Assembly: GCA_039649175.1 (NCBI GenBank)
Contig: JBBWZS010000061.1
Location: 1 to 25,318 of the forward strand
From: DATAQC01 sp039649175
GTDB lineage: Bacteria; Actinomycetota; Acidimicrobiia; Acidimicrobiales; AC-14
DNA length: 25,318 nt
Direction of reading: 5' to 3'
The notes beneath the pieces were generated by a model. It was not told the origin of the DNA and ran no database searches. It saw only the letters and a program-made list of their open reading frames with translations. This document shows positions 6,514 to 13,723 of the stretch, in pieces; the stretch's first letter is position 1; each line of letters starts with the position of its first letter. The position numbers were made by a program, and so were the translations under genes.

Positions 6514-8921
6514 AGGGTCACCCCTGGGGGCAGGGTCACCCCCGGCGGCAGGGTCACCTTGGGCGTTGTCTGGGTGGGGCCCCGGGTCGTGCGAGGCGTG
6601 GCCGCCGGCACCGTCTCGGCCGTCGCCGCCGTCGTCGGGGGGGTGGCGGACTCGGGCTGGGGAGGAGTCGTCGTGCGGCTGGGGCTGCCCGTGTAGCCGG
6701 TGAACGTCGGGACGGTCGACGACGTCGGTGTCGAGTACGGGATGATCCCGCTCGAGCTGATGGGCCGGCCGCCGAAGGTGGTGGGCACGGGGTAGACACT
6801 GGTGTCGGGTGCCGCCTGGGACATGAACCGCCGCCAGATCGAGGCCGGGATCGAACCGCCGTTCACCTTGGCCACACCGTGGATGTTGAGCAGCGGCTCG
6901 GACTGGCCGGCCGGATAGCCCATCCAGACGGCGGTGGTGAGCTTGCGGTTGAACCCGATGAACCAGGCGTCGCCGTTGTCCTCGGTGGTGCCCGTCTTTC
7001 CCCAGGCGGGCCCGTTGGGCAACGCCGCGCCGGCGCCGGAGCCACGCTCGACCACCTGGCGGAGGATGAAGTTCACCATGTCGGCCTGGTCCTTCTCGAG
7101 CACCCGGACCCGCTTGGGCCGGTCGTCGACCAGCACGCTGCCCCCGACTGTCACCCGCTTGATGGCCCGGGGGTCGGTCTGGTTCCCCTCGTTGGCGAAG
7201 GTGAGATAGGCGTCGGCCATCTCCATCACCGACACGTTGGGCGTCCCCAGGGTGATGGAGACCGGTGGCGGGTTGCCGAGGCCGGAGGAGACGCCCAGGT
7301 CCTTGGCCATCCTGGCCACCTTGTCGGGCCCGATGGCGGTGACCAGCTGGGCGTAGACGGTGTTGACGGAGTTGACGGTCGCGTCGATCAGGTTGATCTG
7401 GCCGAACGCCTCGCCCTCGAAGTTCTCGACCTGCCAGTCCTTGCCGTTGTCGGCCTTGGGGAACACGATCTTGGCCGGGCCGTTGAACGAGGACTGGACC
7501 GAGTACCCCTCGCGGATGGTCTCGGCCAGCAGGAAGGGCTTGAAGGTCGAACCACCCTGGCGCCCGCCGCCGCCGAAGCCGGCGCCGGCGGCCAGGTTGA
7601 CCTTGGAGGTCTCCCAGTCCTTGCCCCCCACCATGGCGACCACGTGGCCGTCGTTGTCGAGCGACACCAGGGCGCCGGCGGGATCCGCGGCCCGGTTGAG
7701 GGTGTCGGTGTAGACGGAGTCGTAGGCCAGGTTCTGCAGCCGGGGGTCGAGGGTCGTGTAGACCCGCATCCCGCCCCGCAGGATCTGGTCCTCGGAATAG
7801 CTGGCCCGCAGCTTCTGGTGGACGTACTCGACGAAGTAGTCGACGCCCTTGATCGACGAGGTGACGGTGGTGTCCTTGCGGATGGGGGGCTTCACGTACG
7901 ACGCCAGGTTCGTGCTCTCGACCTCTCCGGCCTGGGCCGGGGTGATGAAGCGACTGTTCACCATGGAGTTGAGCACGAACGTGCGCAGCATCGTCGCCTG
8001 GGCGGGGTGGTCGACCACGTCGCTGCCCGATGGCGAGCGGATGATGCCGGCCAGGTAGGCAGACTCGCGCAGGTCGAGCTGGGAGGCGTCCTTCTGGTAG
8101 TAGGCCTTGGCCGCCGCCTGGATGCCGTAGGCTCCCCGGCCGAAGTAGACGGTGTTCAAGTAGCGCTCGAGGATCTCCTGCTTGGAGTACTTCTGCTCGA
8201 GCTTGACGGCGATGACCGCCTCGCGCAGCTTGCGGACGAGGGTGCGGTCGCCGCCCGACACGAAGGCGTTCTTGACGTACTGCTGGGTGATGGTGGACCC
8301 GCCCTGGAGGGCGCCCTTGTGGCGGAGATCGGCCCAGGTGGCACGCAGGATGCCGAGGGGGTCGACGCCGCTGTGCTCGAAGAACTTGCGGTCCTCGGCC
8401 GCCACCACCGCGTCCTGGGTGACCTTGGGGACCTGGTCGAGGCGGACGGGGAACCGGTTCTCGTCGCCGTGGAACAGGGCGAGCTGGCTCCCGGTGCCGT
8501 CGTAGACGATCGAGGTCTGGGCCTGTGGCACCTCGGGCGGCAGGGGGATGTGCGTCATCAGCCAGGCGGCACCGGCCAGGCCGGTGAAGACGAGCACGCC
8601 CAGGAGGAACCACAGTCGCCGGTAGCGCCAGAAGAACCCCGGCCGCTTGGGTCGGCGGCCCCGGCGCGTGGGCGGTGTCGGCTGCTCGGGCCCGCCCCGG
8701 CCGGCGCCACGACCGGCGCCACCCGGGCCTCTGCTCCGGGGGCCGCTCGGGCCCTGTCCCCCGCTCCGAGGGCCGCTCGGGCCCGGGTCAGGCCTCCGGC
8801 GGGCCGGGGCGGCGGCGGGGTTTCGGGGGTCGGGCTCCCTTCGGGGGGCGCGCGGAACTGCGCGCCCGGGGGCGCGCACGCTGAGAGAGGGCTGGCCGGC
8901 GAGGGCGGGGCGGCGACGCAC
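6501..8921 (-). CDS. Bifunctional class A penicillin-binding protein (transglycosylase/transpeptidase)
   Basis: This protein polymerises and cross-links peptidoglycan outside the membrane, like mycobacterial PonA1. From the chosen GTG (806 residues) the order is: an Arg/Pro/Gly-rich cytoplasmic tail (1-95), one membrane segment (about 103-123), the glycosyltransferase 51 domain and the transpeptidase domain. The GT51 domain has catalytic E176 in AAEDRKFFEHSGVDPLGI, GGSTITQQ at 207-214, and KLREAVIAVKLEQ. The transpeptidase has STFK with S458, SVN at 518-520 and KTGTTEDN from 642. A Thr/Pro-rich tail with VTLPPG repeats ends it. The start is uncertain. In-frame starts exist only at GTG 9059, 8921 and 8879, all inside the preceding membrane gene. 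I chose 8921 because TACGAT sits 9 bases before it, allowing a leaderless message. Confidence 0.93.
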   Translation of the reverse strand: MRRRPALAGQPSLSVRAPGRAVPRAPRREPDPRNPAAAPARRRPDPGPSGPRSGGQGPSGPRSRGPGGAGRGAGRGGPEQPTPPTRRGRRPKRPGFFWRYRRLWFLLGVLVFTGLAGAAWLMTHIPLPPEVPQAQTSIVYDGTGSQLALFHGDENRFPVRLDQVPKVTQDAVVAAEDRKFFEHSGVDPLGILRATWADLRHKGALQGGSTITQQYVKNAFVSGGDRTLVRKLREAVIAVKLEQKYSKQEILERYLNTVYFGRGAYGIQAAAKAYYQKDASQLDLRESAYLAGIIRSPSGSDVVDHPAQATMLRTFVLNSMVNSRFITPAQAGEVESTNLASYVKPPIRKDTTVTSSIKGVDYFVEYVHQKLRASYSEDQILRGGMRVYTTLDPRLQNLAYDSVYTDTLNRAADPAGALVSLDNDGHVVAMVGGKDWETSKVNLAAGAGFGGGGRQGGSTFKPFLLAETIREGYSVQSSFNGPAKIVFPKADNGKDWQVENFEGEAFGQINLIDATVNSVNTVYAQLVTAIGPDKVARMAKDLGVSSGLGNPPPVSITLGTPNVSVMEMADAYLTFANEGNQTDPRAIKRVTVGGSVLVDDRPKRVRVLEKDQADMVNFILRQVVERGSGAGAALPNGPAWGKTGTTEDNGDAWFIGFNRKLTTAVWMGYPAGQSEPLLNIHGVAKVNGGSIPASIWRRFMSQAAPDTSVYPVPTTFGGRPISSSGIIPYSTPTSSTVPTFTGYTGSPSRTTTPPQPESATPPTTAATAETVPAATPRTTRGPTQTTPKVTLPPGVTLPPGVTLPGG

Positions 8922-10395
8922 TGCGCTTCGATCGTACCAACTGGGTCGGACGCCGCCGGGGGCGCGCCGGCGGCAGCGGCGTCGAACCCGACGGGGGGCC
9001 TGACGCACCGCTGGACTGACGGCCGCCCGGCGGGCCGGTACCCGGTCGGGAGAGGACACCTGCGCCCGCCCCCACGCCGAGCTGGCCGGCCAGCACGTAG
9101 CCGACGACGGCCAGCAGGCCGGCAGCTACGGCGCGAGCCATGCCCTGGTCGTAGGCGCCGAGTGCTGATCCCGTCCAGGTCCAGGTACCGGCGGCGATCA
9201 CCAGCCATGTCCCGGCCACCACCGCCGGAAGGGCGCCGAGCGGGGGCGAAAGGCCCGCCGCGGACCAGGATGGGCCGGCTGCCGAGGCGTCCTCACTGCC
9301 GGCGAGGGTGTCGACCGCCGCCTCGGCCAGGAGCACGGCCACCGCGGCGGTGGCGACGGCCGTGGCCAGAGCCAGGCGACCGCCGTCGTCGACCACGCCC
9401 ATGGCCAGACTGACGGCGCCGGGGACGGCGACCAGCCATACCCAGGGGCGCCCGACGGCCACGGCGATCACCCCGGCGGCGGCCAGCAGCCGAGCGCCGG
9501 GCGCCAGCGCGGGGGGACCGGCGGCCGCCGCCAGCGCCAGCAGGGCCAGGCTCAGTGTCCCCCGCCTCATCCCGGCGGCGGCCACCGCAGCCGCGGCCAG
9601 CACCACGGCGGCCACTCCCACGTCGGCGGTGGAGGCTCGCAGGGGGGCGGCGGACAACCCCAAGGCCAGCCCGCCGGCCAGCAGGATGGCAGCCGACCGG
9701 GTTCCGACCTGTGGGGCGGCCGGGCCGCTCTGGGAGTCGTTCGGGCCCCGGCGGAGCGTCAGCCGGTCGCCGAGCGTGCCGTACACGCTCAACAGGGCAG
9801 CTCCCACGACGAAGGCAACGACGGTCTCGGCCGACAGCGTGGGGGTGGCGGGCAGGGTCCACCGTCCCGAGCGGTCGTGGAGCAGGACGAAGCCGCCCGC
9901 GTAGGCCGCCACCCCGGCTGCACCGAGGAAGGCCGGAGCCGACCCGGCCCATCCCCAGCGGGAGGCCCCCCGGTCGTAGGTGAGGAAGACGGCCACAGCC
10001 AGTCCCCCGACCACGGCCACGGCCTGGGCGCCGTCGGGCCCGGCGGTGAGCGCCGCCCCCACGCCGACGAGGGCGACGCACGTGGCCACCTGCGACCGCC
10101 GTTTCGTCATCCCCTCGAGCGAGGCAGCGCCGATCAGCGCCGCCCCGCACCCGGCGGCGGCGACGACGGGGGTGATGTGGAGCCCGGCGGCGTGGCCGCC
10201 GGCCCCGCTGACGACGAGGGCCAACCAGGCGGCGGCGGCCACGACCACGCCCGCCTGGGGCCACCGGAACGTGGCCGGCCGCCGGCGTCGCTCGGCATCG
10301 CCCGACGACGCCGTCCGTCGATCGTCGGGGCCGAGCAGGCCCACGACGGGAAGCACCAGCGCGGCCACCAGGGTTGCCGCCTGGGCTCCGGTCAC
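8788..10395 (-). CDS. Polytopic membrane protein, unrecognised
   Basis: The 535-residue protein has roughly 12-15 hydrophobic segments, very rich in Ala, Gly and Val, from residue 5 (AATLVAALVLPVVGLL) to about 445 (VGYVLAGQLGVGAG). The last 90 residues are Arg/Pro/Ser-rich and cytoplasmic in character. I recognise no transporter signature or catalytic motif. The number of helices resembles proton-translocating antiporter-like subunits or polymer flippases, but there is no conserved charged residue pattern I can point to. It begins at GTG 10395, 25 bases after the stop of the preceding membrane gene, and runs into the PBP gene in another frame. The shared operon with a class A PBP suggests a cell-envelope role (inference). 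The basic tail could instead be non-native if a frameshift near 9060 exists. Confidence 0.7.
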   Translation of the reverse strand: MTGAQAATLVAALVLPVVGLLGPDDRRTASSGDAERRRRPATFRWPQAGVVVAAAAWLALVVSGAGGHAAGLHITPVVAAAGCGAALIGAASLEGMTKRRSQVATCVALVGVGAALTAGPDGAQAVAVVGGLAVAVFLTYDRGASRWGWAGSAPAFLGAAGVAAYAGGFVLLHDRSGRWTLPATPTLSAETVVAFVVGAALLSVYGTLGDRLTLRRGPNDSQSGPAAPQVGTRSAAILLAGGLALGLSAAPLRASTADVGVAAVVLAAAAVAAAGMRRGTLSLALLALAAAAGPPALAPGARLLAAAGVIAVAVGRPWVWLVAVPGAVSLAMGVVDDGGRLALATAVATAAVAVLLAEAAVDTLAGSEDASAAGPSWSAAGLSPPLGALPAVVAGTWLVIAAGTWTWTGSALGAYDQGMARAVAAGLLAVVGYVLAGQLGVGAGAGVLSRPGTGPPGGRQSSGASGPPSGSTPLPPARPRRRPTQLVRSKRSASPPRPRRPALSQRARPRARSSARPPKGARPPKPRRRPGPPEA

Positions 10396-10420
10396 CGTCG
10401 GGCTGCCACCGACGACGATC

Positions 10421-10969
10421 TCACGCCAGGACGGCCAGGGCGGCGGCTGCGGCGGCGGCGATCAGCGCCCCCACACGGGCGGTGGGACGTGAGCAGGCGC
10501 CGGCGACCACCGCAGCCACGACCACGGCGACCAGCGATGCCCCCACCCGCAGGGCGACGACCGGCGCGGGGTCTGCACCAGCGGCGGGACCGGCCACCAG
10601 GGCGGCGGCCAACAGCCCGCAGGCCAACACCCCGGCGAGGGAAACACCCGTGGCTCCCTCGGTGGCGGCGGTCGGCACCGGTCGGCGGCGGGGGCACGCC
10701 AGCACGATGGCGAACGCCGCCGCCCACGACGACAGCACCATGGCCACCGGCCCCGACCACCCCGCGGCCCCGACCACCGCCTGGCCACCGGACAGGGCGG
10801 CCAGCGACGACGACCCCCAGCGCCCGACGACGGCGACCCCCACCAGCACACCCACGGCCCCGGCGGCGATGTCGGCGGCGGCCAGGCCCAGCAGGACGGC
10901 GGCGGCGAAGACGTCGCCCGACGCCGTCGCCGCCATCATGGCCAACCCGGTGGCGGCGCCGAGCGGCAC
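10421..10969 (-). CDS. Small polytopic membrane protein, unrecognised
   Basis: The protein has about 182 residues and six hydrophobic segments, very Ala/Val/Gly-rich and almost without polar loops. A basic loop CPRRRPVPTAA lies in the middle, and the C-terminus is IAAAAAAALAVLA. I recognise no family. The start is uncertain. GTG 10969 gives VPLGAATGLAMMAATAS and sits after a strong hairpin. A TTG at 11062, overlapping the DUF5318 stop, would place that hairpin inside the coding region, and ATGs at 10939/10936 are also possible. No candidate has a good ribosome binding site. It lies between DUF5318 and the larger membrane protein in the same direction and probably shares their transcript. The two membrane proteins could be subunits of one complex (inference from size, order and composition). 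Confidence 0.6.
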   Translation of the reverse strand: MPLGAATGLAMMAATASGDVFAAAVLLGLAAADIAAGAVGVLVGVAVVGRWGSSSLAALSGGQAVVGAAGWSGPVAMVLSSWAAAFAIVLACPRRRPVPTAATEGATGVSLAGVLACGLLAAALVAGPAAGADPAPVVALRVGASLVAVVVAAVVAGACSRPTARVGALIAAAAAAALAVLA

Positions 10970-10993
10970 CAGACGAGGCTTGGCGCGCAGCCC

Positions 10994-11043
10994 GTTCTGG
11001 TCGGGTCCTGTGGCGCCAGGACCGCCCGGAACCCGACCAGAAC
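10994..11043. repeat. Long inverted repeat between DUF5318 and membrane gene
   Basis: GTTCTGGTCGGGT (10994-11006) and ACCCGACCAGAAC (11031-11043) are perfect 13-bp arms. An alternative inner pairing exists, GGTCCTG (11004-11010) with CAGGACC (11017-11023), which shares bases with the left arm. The two folds are therefore partly exclusive. The element lies 15 bases after the DUF5318 stop and 24 bases before the likely GTG of the next gene. It may be a terminator, an attenuator or a processing site. Confidence 0.7.
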
Positions 11044-11058
11044 GAGTCTGGGGGGCGG

Positions 11059-11463
11059 TCAAGCGGGAGAGCCGCCGACCGGGAACATGCGCACCAGGTG
11101 GTTCCATGCGCAGTCCGGGCACACCTCGACGACGTAGCAGGTGACGGGGTCGGTGCGCCGGGTCAGCTTCGACAGCTCCCGCTCCGACGTGATGCACCGC
11201 CCGTGGGCGGGAAGGCGGGCGCCGAAGGCGTAGGACACGAGTACCGCCCCGGGGTCCTCGCAGATGGGGCAGGGCTCGCTGCGGACCTCGCCCACGTTGC
11301 GAGCGGCACGGAGCAGCTCGGGGTGGGCGTCGCACACGTCGAGGCGGGAGAGCCGGCCGCGGTGGAACTCGTCGATGGTGCGGCGGCGGACCAGCCGGTA
11401 GTCGACCTGCCCGGCGGTCGACGCCGGCCGATGACCCCGAATCGACTCGGGACTGAAGCTCAC
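11059..11463 (-). CDS. DUF5318 family zinc-ribbon-like protein
   Basis: The 134-residue soluble protein resembles M. tuberculosis Rv0049, which occupies the matching place between padR/ino1 and the class A PBP gene. Family features are visible: QVDYRLVRRRTIDEFHRGR, DVCDAHPELLRAARNVGE, PCPICEDP, LVSYAFGARL and CPDCAWNHLVRMF. The two CxxC pairs (about residues 69-72 and 113-116) form a likely zinc ribbon. The function is unknown. The frame is open to 11652, but GTG 11463 gives the family-length protein. TAGCCT lies about 11 bases upstream of that GTG, so the message may be leaderless. It is divergent from padR. I infer a link to envelope growth or ribosome function only from its conserved neighbourhood. 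Confidence 0.88.
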   Translation of the reverse strand: MSFSPESIRGHRPASTAGQVDYRLVRRRTIDEFHRGRLSRLDVCDAHPELLRAARNVGEVRSEPCPICEDPGAVLVSYAFGARLPAHGRCITSERELSKLTRRTDPVTCYVVEVCPDCAWNHLVRMFPVGGSPA

Positions 11464-11522
11464 GCCCGAAAGGCTAGGCCCCCTGGCCAGGCTGTGTTGT
11501 CGCCTGGGCGGACGGCGCCCGG

Positions 11523-11551
11523 TTGACCTGGCTCCGTGACCGGGGCATACT
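11523..11551 (+). promoter_or_regulatory. padR-ino1 promoter, -35 and -10 elements
   Basis: TTGACC (11523-11528) and CATACT (11546-11551) are separated by 17 bases, close to the housekeeping sigma consensus TTGACA/TATAAT. The expected start of transcription is near 11558, which leaves a leader of about 60 bases to the padR GTG at 11621. Confidence 0.75.
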
Positions 11552-11556
11552 GTTGT

Positions 11557-11579
11557 CGATATATCGAGGCGATATATCG
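11557..11579. promoter_or_regulatory. Twin CGATATATCG palindromes, probable PadR operator
   Basis: Two identical 10-bp palindromes CGATATATCG (11557-11566 and 11570-11579) are separated by AGG. They cover the expected transcription start of the promoter just upstream. The AT-rich block is conspicuous in this GC-rich DNA. PadR-family repressors typically bind AT-rich palindromes at their own promoters, so autorepression of padR-ino1 is the simplest reading. Confidence 0.75.
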
Positions 11580-11620
11580 GCAGAGCACACTTCCCCACTG
11601 ACGAGCCGAAGGAGGCCAAA

Positions 11621-12307
11621 GTGCTGGAGCTGGCCATCCTGGGGCTGCTCAAAGAGCAGGACCTCCACGGCTACGAGCTGAAGAAGCGACTCACCGAGGC
11701 CCTCGGGCCCCTGTCGAGCGTGTCGTTCGGCTCGCTGTACCCGGCCCTGTCGCGCCTCGAGCGCAAAGGCGCTCTCGCCGTCGCCCCCGCCGAACCGGAG
11801 CCCCCCGTCCCGCCCGTGCCCATGACCGGTTCCATCACCGGCGAGGTCGCCGCCTTCCGGGCCCGTCGGGCCGCCGGCCGCCATCCCGTCGCCAGGGCCG
11901 GCCGGGGCCGCAAGGTGTACCGCCTCACGCCCGCCGGTGACGTGCTGTTCGGACAGCTCCTCGAGTCCGAGCCGGTCGACGACGACCGCGCCTTCACCCT
12001 CCGTCTGGCCTTTTGCCGGCACCTGCGCCCCGATGCGCGCCTCGGCCTCCTCGAGCGGCGCCGGGCCCAGCTCGTCGAGCGGCTGGCCCGGGCCCGCACC
12101 ACGTTCCGGGGTCGCCGCGACGGCATGGACACCTTCACCCGCTCGGTGGTCGAGCACGGCGCCGAGACGACCGCGCGCGACATCACCTGGCTCGACGAGC
12201 TGATCGCCATCGAACGCCGCAACCCTCAGAACAACCCGCCCGAGAACCAGGGCCGGGACCCCCGAGAGACACCACTGTCCTCACTTCAGGAAGGATCACC
12301 CACGTGA
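11621..12307 (+). CDS. PadR-family transcriptional regulator linked to ino1
   Basis: The 228-residue regulator starts from GTG 11621 with GGAGG six bases upstream. The N-terminal winged helix contains LELAILGLLKEQDLHGYELKK, SFGSLYPALSRLERKGAL and, after an insert, RGRKVYRLTPAGDVLF. The insert between the recognition helix and the wing (about residues 56-97, Pro-rich then Arg/Ala-rich) is long for PadR. I believe the ino1-linked mycobacterial relative Rv0047c is similar, but that is from memory. A C-terminal helical dimerisation part follows (about 115-205). It ends in a loose tail that overlaps the ino1 GTG as GTGA. The coupling means both proteins are made from one message. It most likely represses its own promoter through the palindromes at 11557-11579. 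The effector is unknown; an inositol or phosphoinositide signal would be speculation. Confidence 0.92.
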   Translation: MLELAILGLLKEQDLHGYELKKRLTEALGPLSSVSFGSLYPALSRLERKGALAVAPAEPEPPVPPVPMTGSITGEVAAFRARRAAGRHPVARAGRGRKVYRLTPAGDVLFGQLLESEPVDDDRAFTLRLAFCRHLRPDARLGLLERRRAQLVERLARARTTFRGRRDGMDTFTRSVVEHGAETTARDITWLDELIAIERRNPQNNPPENQGRDPRETPLSSLQEGSPT

Positions 12308-13401
12308 GCATCTCGTCGCAGAAGGGCCGGGCCGCCAAGGTCCGGGTCGCCATCGCCGGCGTCGGGAACTGTGCCAGCTCGCTGGTGCAGGGCCTCGACT
12401 ACTACCGCCAGGCAGACCCCGCCGACTCGGTGCCCGGCCTCATGCACGTCGTCCTGGGGGGTTACCACGTGGGTGACGTCGAGATCGTCGCCGCCTTCGA
12501 CGTCGACGCTGCCAAGGTCGGCCTCGACGTGGGCAAGGCCATCTTCTCGGGCCAGAACAACACCGTGCGCTTCGCTCCGGTGGGCGAGCTCGGTGTCGAG
12601 GTCATGCGCGGCCCCACGCTCGACTCGCTCGGCCGCTACTACCGCGAGACCATCGAGGAGTCGCCCGCCCCTGCCGTCGACGTGGCCGAGGTCCTGCGCA
12701 CCAGCAAGGCCGATGTGCTGGTCTCCTACCTGCCGGTCGGCTCCGAGGAGGCCCAGAAGCACTACGCCCAGGCCTGCCTCGACGCGCGGGTCGGCTTCGT
12801 GAACGCCATCCCCGTGTTCATCGCCTCCGACCCCGAGTGGGCGGCCCGCTTCACCGAGGCCGGCGTCCCCATCGTGGGTGACGACATCAAGAGTCAGGTC
12901 GGGGCCACCATTGTCCACCGCATCCTCAGTCGCCTCTTCGAAGACCGGGGCCTCGTCCTCGACCGCACCTACCAGCTGAACGTGGGCGGCAACATGGACT
13001 TCAAGAACATGCTCGAGCGCGAGCGCCTCATGTCCAAGAAGATCAGCAAGACCCAGTCGGTCACCAGCCAGATCGAGAACGGCATCGCCTCCGAGAACGT
13101 CCACATCGGCCCGAGCGACCACGTGCCCTGGCTCGAGGACCGCAAGTGGGCCTACATCCGCCTCGAAGGCCGCAACTTCGGCGACGTGCCTCTCAACATC
13201 GAGCTGAAGCTCGAGGTCTGGGACTCGCCCAACTCCGCCGGCGTGATCATCGACGCCGTGCGCTGCGCCAAGGTGGCCCTGGAACGGGGCATCGGCGGCC
13301 CGCTGCTCGGACCCTCGGCCTACTTCATGAAGTCGCCGCCCATCCAGTACCACGACGACGAGGCCCACCAGCTGGTCGAGGAGTTCATCGCCGGCGACTG
13401 A
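12304..13401 (+). CDS. ino1: myo-Inositol-1-phosphate synthase
   Basis: This enzyme converts glucose 6-phosphate to L-myo-inositol 1-phosphate using internally recycled NAD. It is the entry to inositol, phosphatidylinositol and, in many actinobacteria, mycothiol. The 365-residue length matches the short actinobacterial/archaeal type. The Rossmann fold is visible in VRVAIAGVGNCASSLVQGLD (about 13-32). Other landmarks are GDVEIVAAFDVDAAKVG, DVLVSYLPVGSEEAQ, GFVNAIPVFIA, VGDDIKSQVGATIVHR and QLNVGGNMDFKNML. The last two carry the catalytic lysines and nucleotide-contact region of the family. The chosen GTG 12304 overlaps the padR stop, and AGGAAGG lies upstream. Its 3' end overlaps the convergent arsR stop by 17 bases. 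The protein appears intact. Control by PadR is inferred from the operator and operon. Confidence 0.97.
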   Translation: MSISSQKGRAAKVRVAIAGVGNCASSLVQGLDYYRQADPADSVPGLMHVVLGGYHVGDVEIVAAFDVDAAKVGLDVGKAIFSGQNNTVRFAPVGELGVEVMRGPTLDSLGRYYRETIEESPAPAVDVAEVLRTSKADVLVSYLPVGSEEAQKHYAQACLDARVGFVNAIPVFIASDPEWAARFTEAGVPIVGDDIKSQVGATIVHRILSRLFEDRGLVLDRTYQLNVGGNMDFKNMLERERLMSKKISKTQSVTSQIENGIASENVHIGPSDHVPWLEDRKWAYIRLEGRNFGDVPLNIELKLEVWDSPNSAGVIIDAVRCAKVALERGIGGPLLGPSAYFMKSPPIQYHDDEAHQLVEEFIAGD

Positions 13402-13723
13402 CCGGGCGCCCCTCCACCTGGGAGCGCAGCCGTTCCAGGCGGCGGTCCCAGCGGACGCCGGCGTCCAACATCCACGCCACGGCGTCGGCCAGGGGCTCGG
13501 TCGTCGCCCGGTAGAGGACCTCCCGACCGTCGCGCGTGGTGGCCACCAGGCCGGCTTCAGCCAGGGCCTGCAGGTGGTGGACGACGGCCTGGCGCGTCAT
13601 GGGCAGGTCGCGGGCCATCTCGGTGGCGGTGTTGGGCCCGTCGCGAACCAGGCGGGCGACCAGGCCGCGCCGGGTGGGGTCGCCCAGGGCGGTGAAGACG
13701 ACGTCGAGGGCGTCGTCGCTCAC
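13385..13723 (-). CDS. ArsR-family winged-helix regulator
   Basis: The 112-residue DNA-binding protein starts VSDDALDVVFTALGDPTRRG. It then has NTATEMARDLPMTRQAVVHHLQALAEAGLV (helix-turn-helix) and TTRDGREVLYRATTEPL (wing), ending in a basic helix. It has no clustered Cys, so it is not a metal sensor of the ArsR/SmtB type. It resembles the subgroup encoded next to AHSA1/SRPBCC proteins. GTG 13723 overlaps the stop of the AHSA1 gene as GTGA. The frame is open further upstream, but that part lies inside the AHSA1 gene. The obvious binding sites are the paired GTGCAA-N8-TTGCAC palindromes at 14226-14275, which would let it control both its own operon and clpP (inference). Confidence 0.93.
   Translation of the reverse strand: MSDDALDVVFTALGDPTRRGLVARLVRDGPNTATEMARDLPMTRQAVVHHLQALAEAGLVATTRDGREVLYRATTEPLADAVAWMLDAGVRWDRRLERLRSQVEGRPVSRRR

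Noticed and set aside
6261..9413. Very long plus-strand open frame (1050 codons)
   Set aside because: It is antisense to the PBP gene and the end of the membrane gene. The product is Gly/Val/Asp/His-rich with no domain, as expected for a mirror frame in high-GC DNA, while the minus strand has complete PBP motifs.
12286..13368. Minus-strand open frame antisense to ino1 (360 codons)
   Set aside because: Mirror frame of ino1 rich in Val, Leu, Asp and His; no family resemblance.
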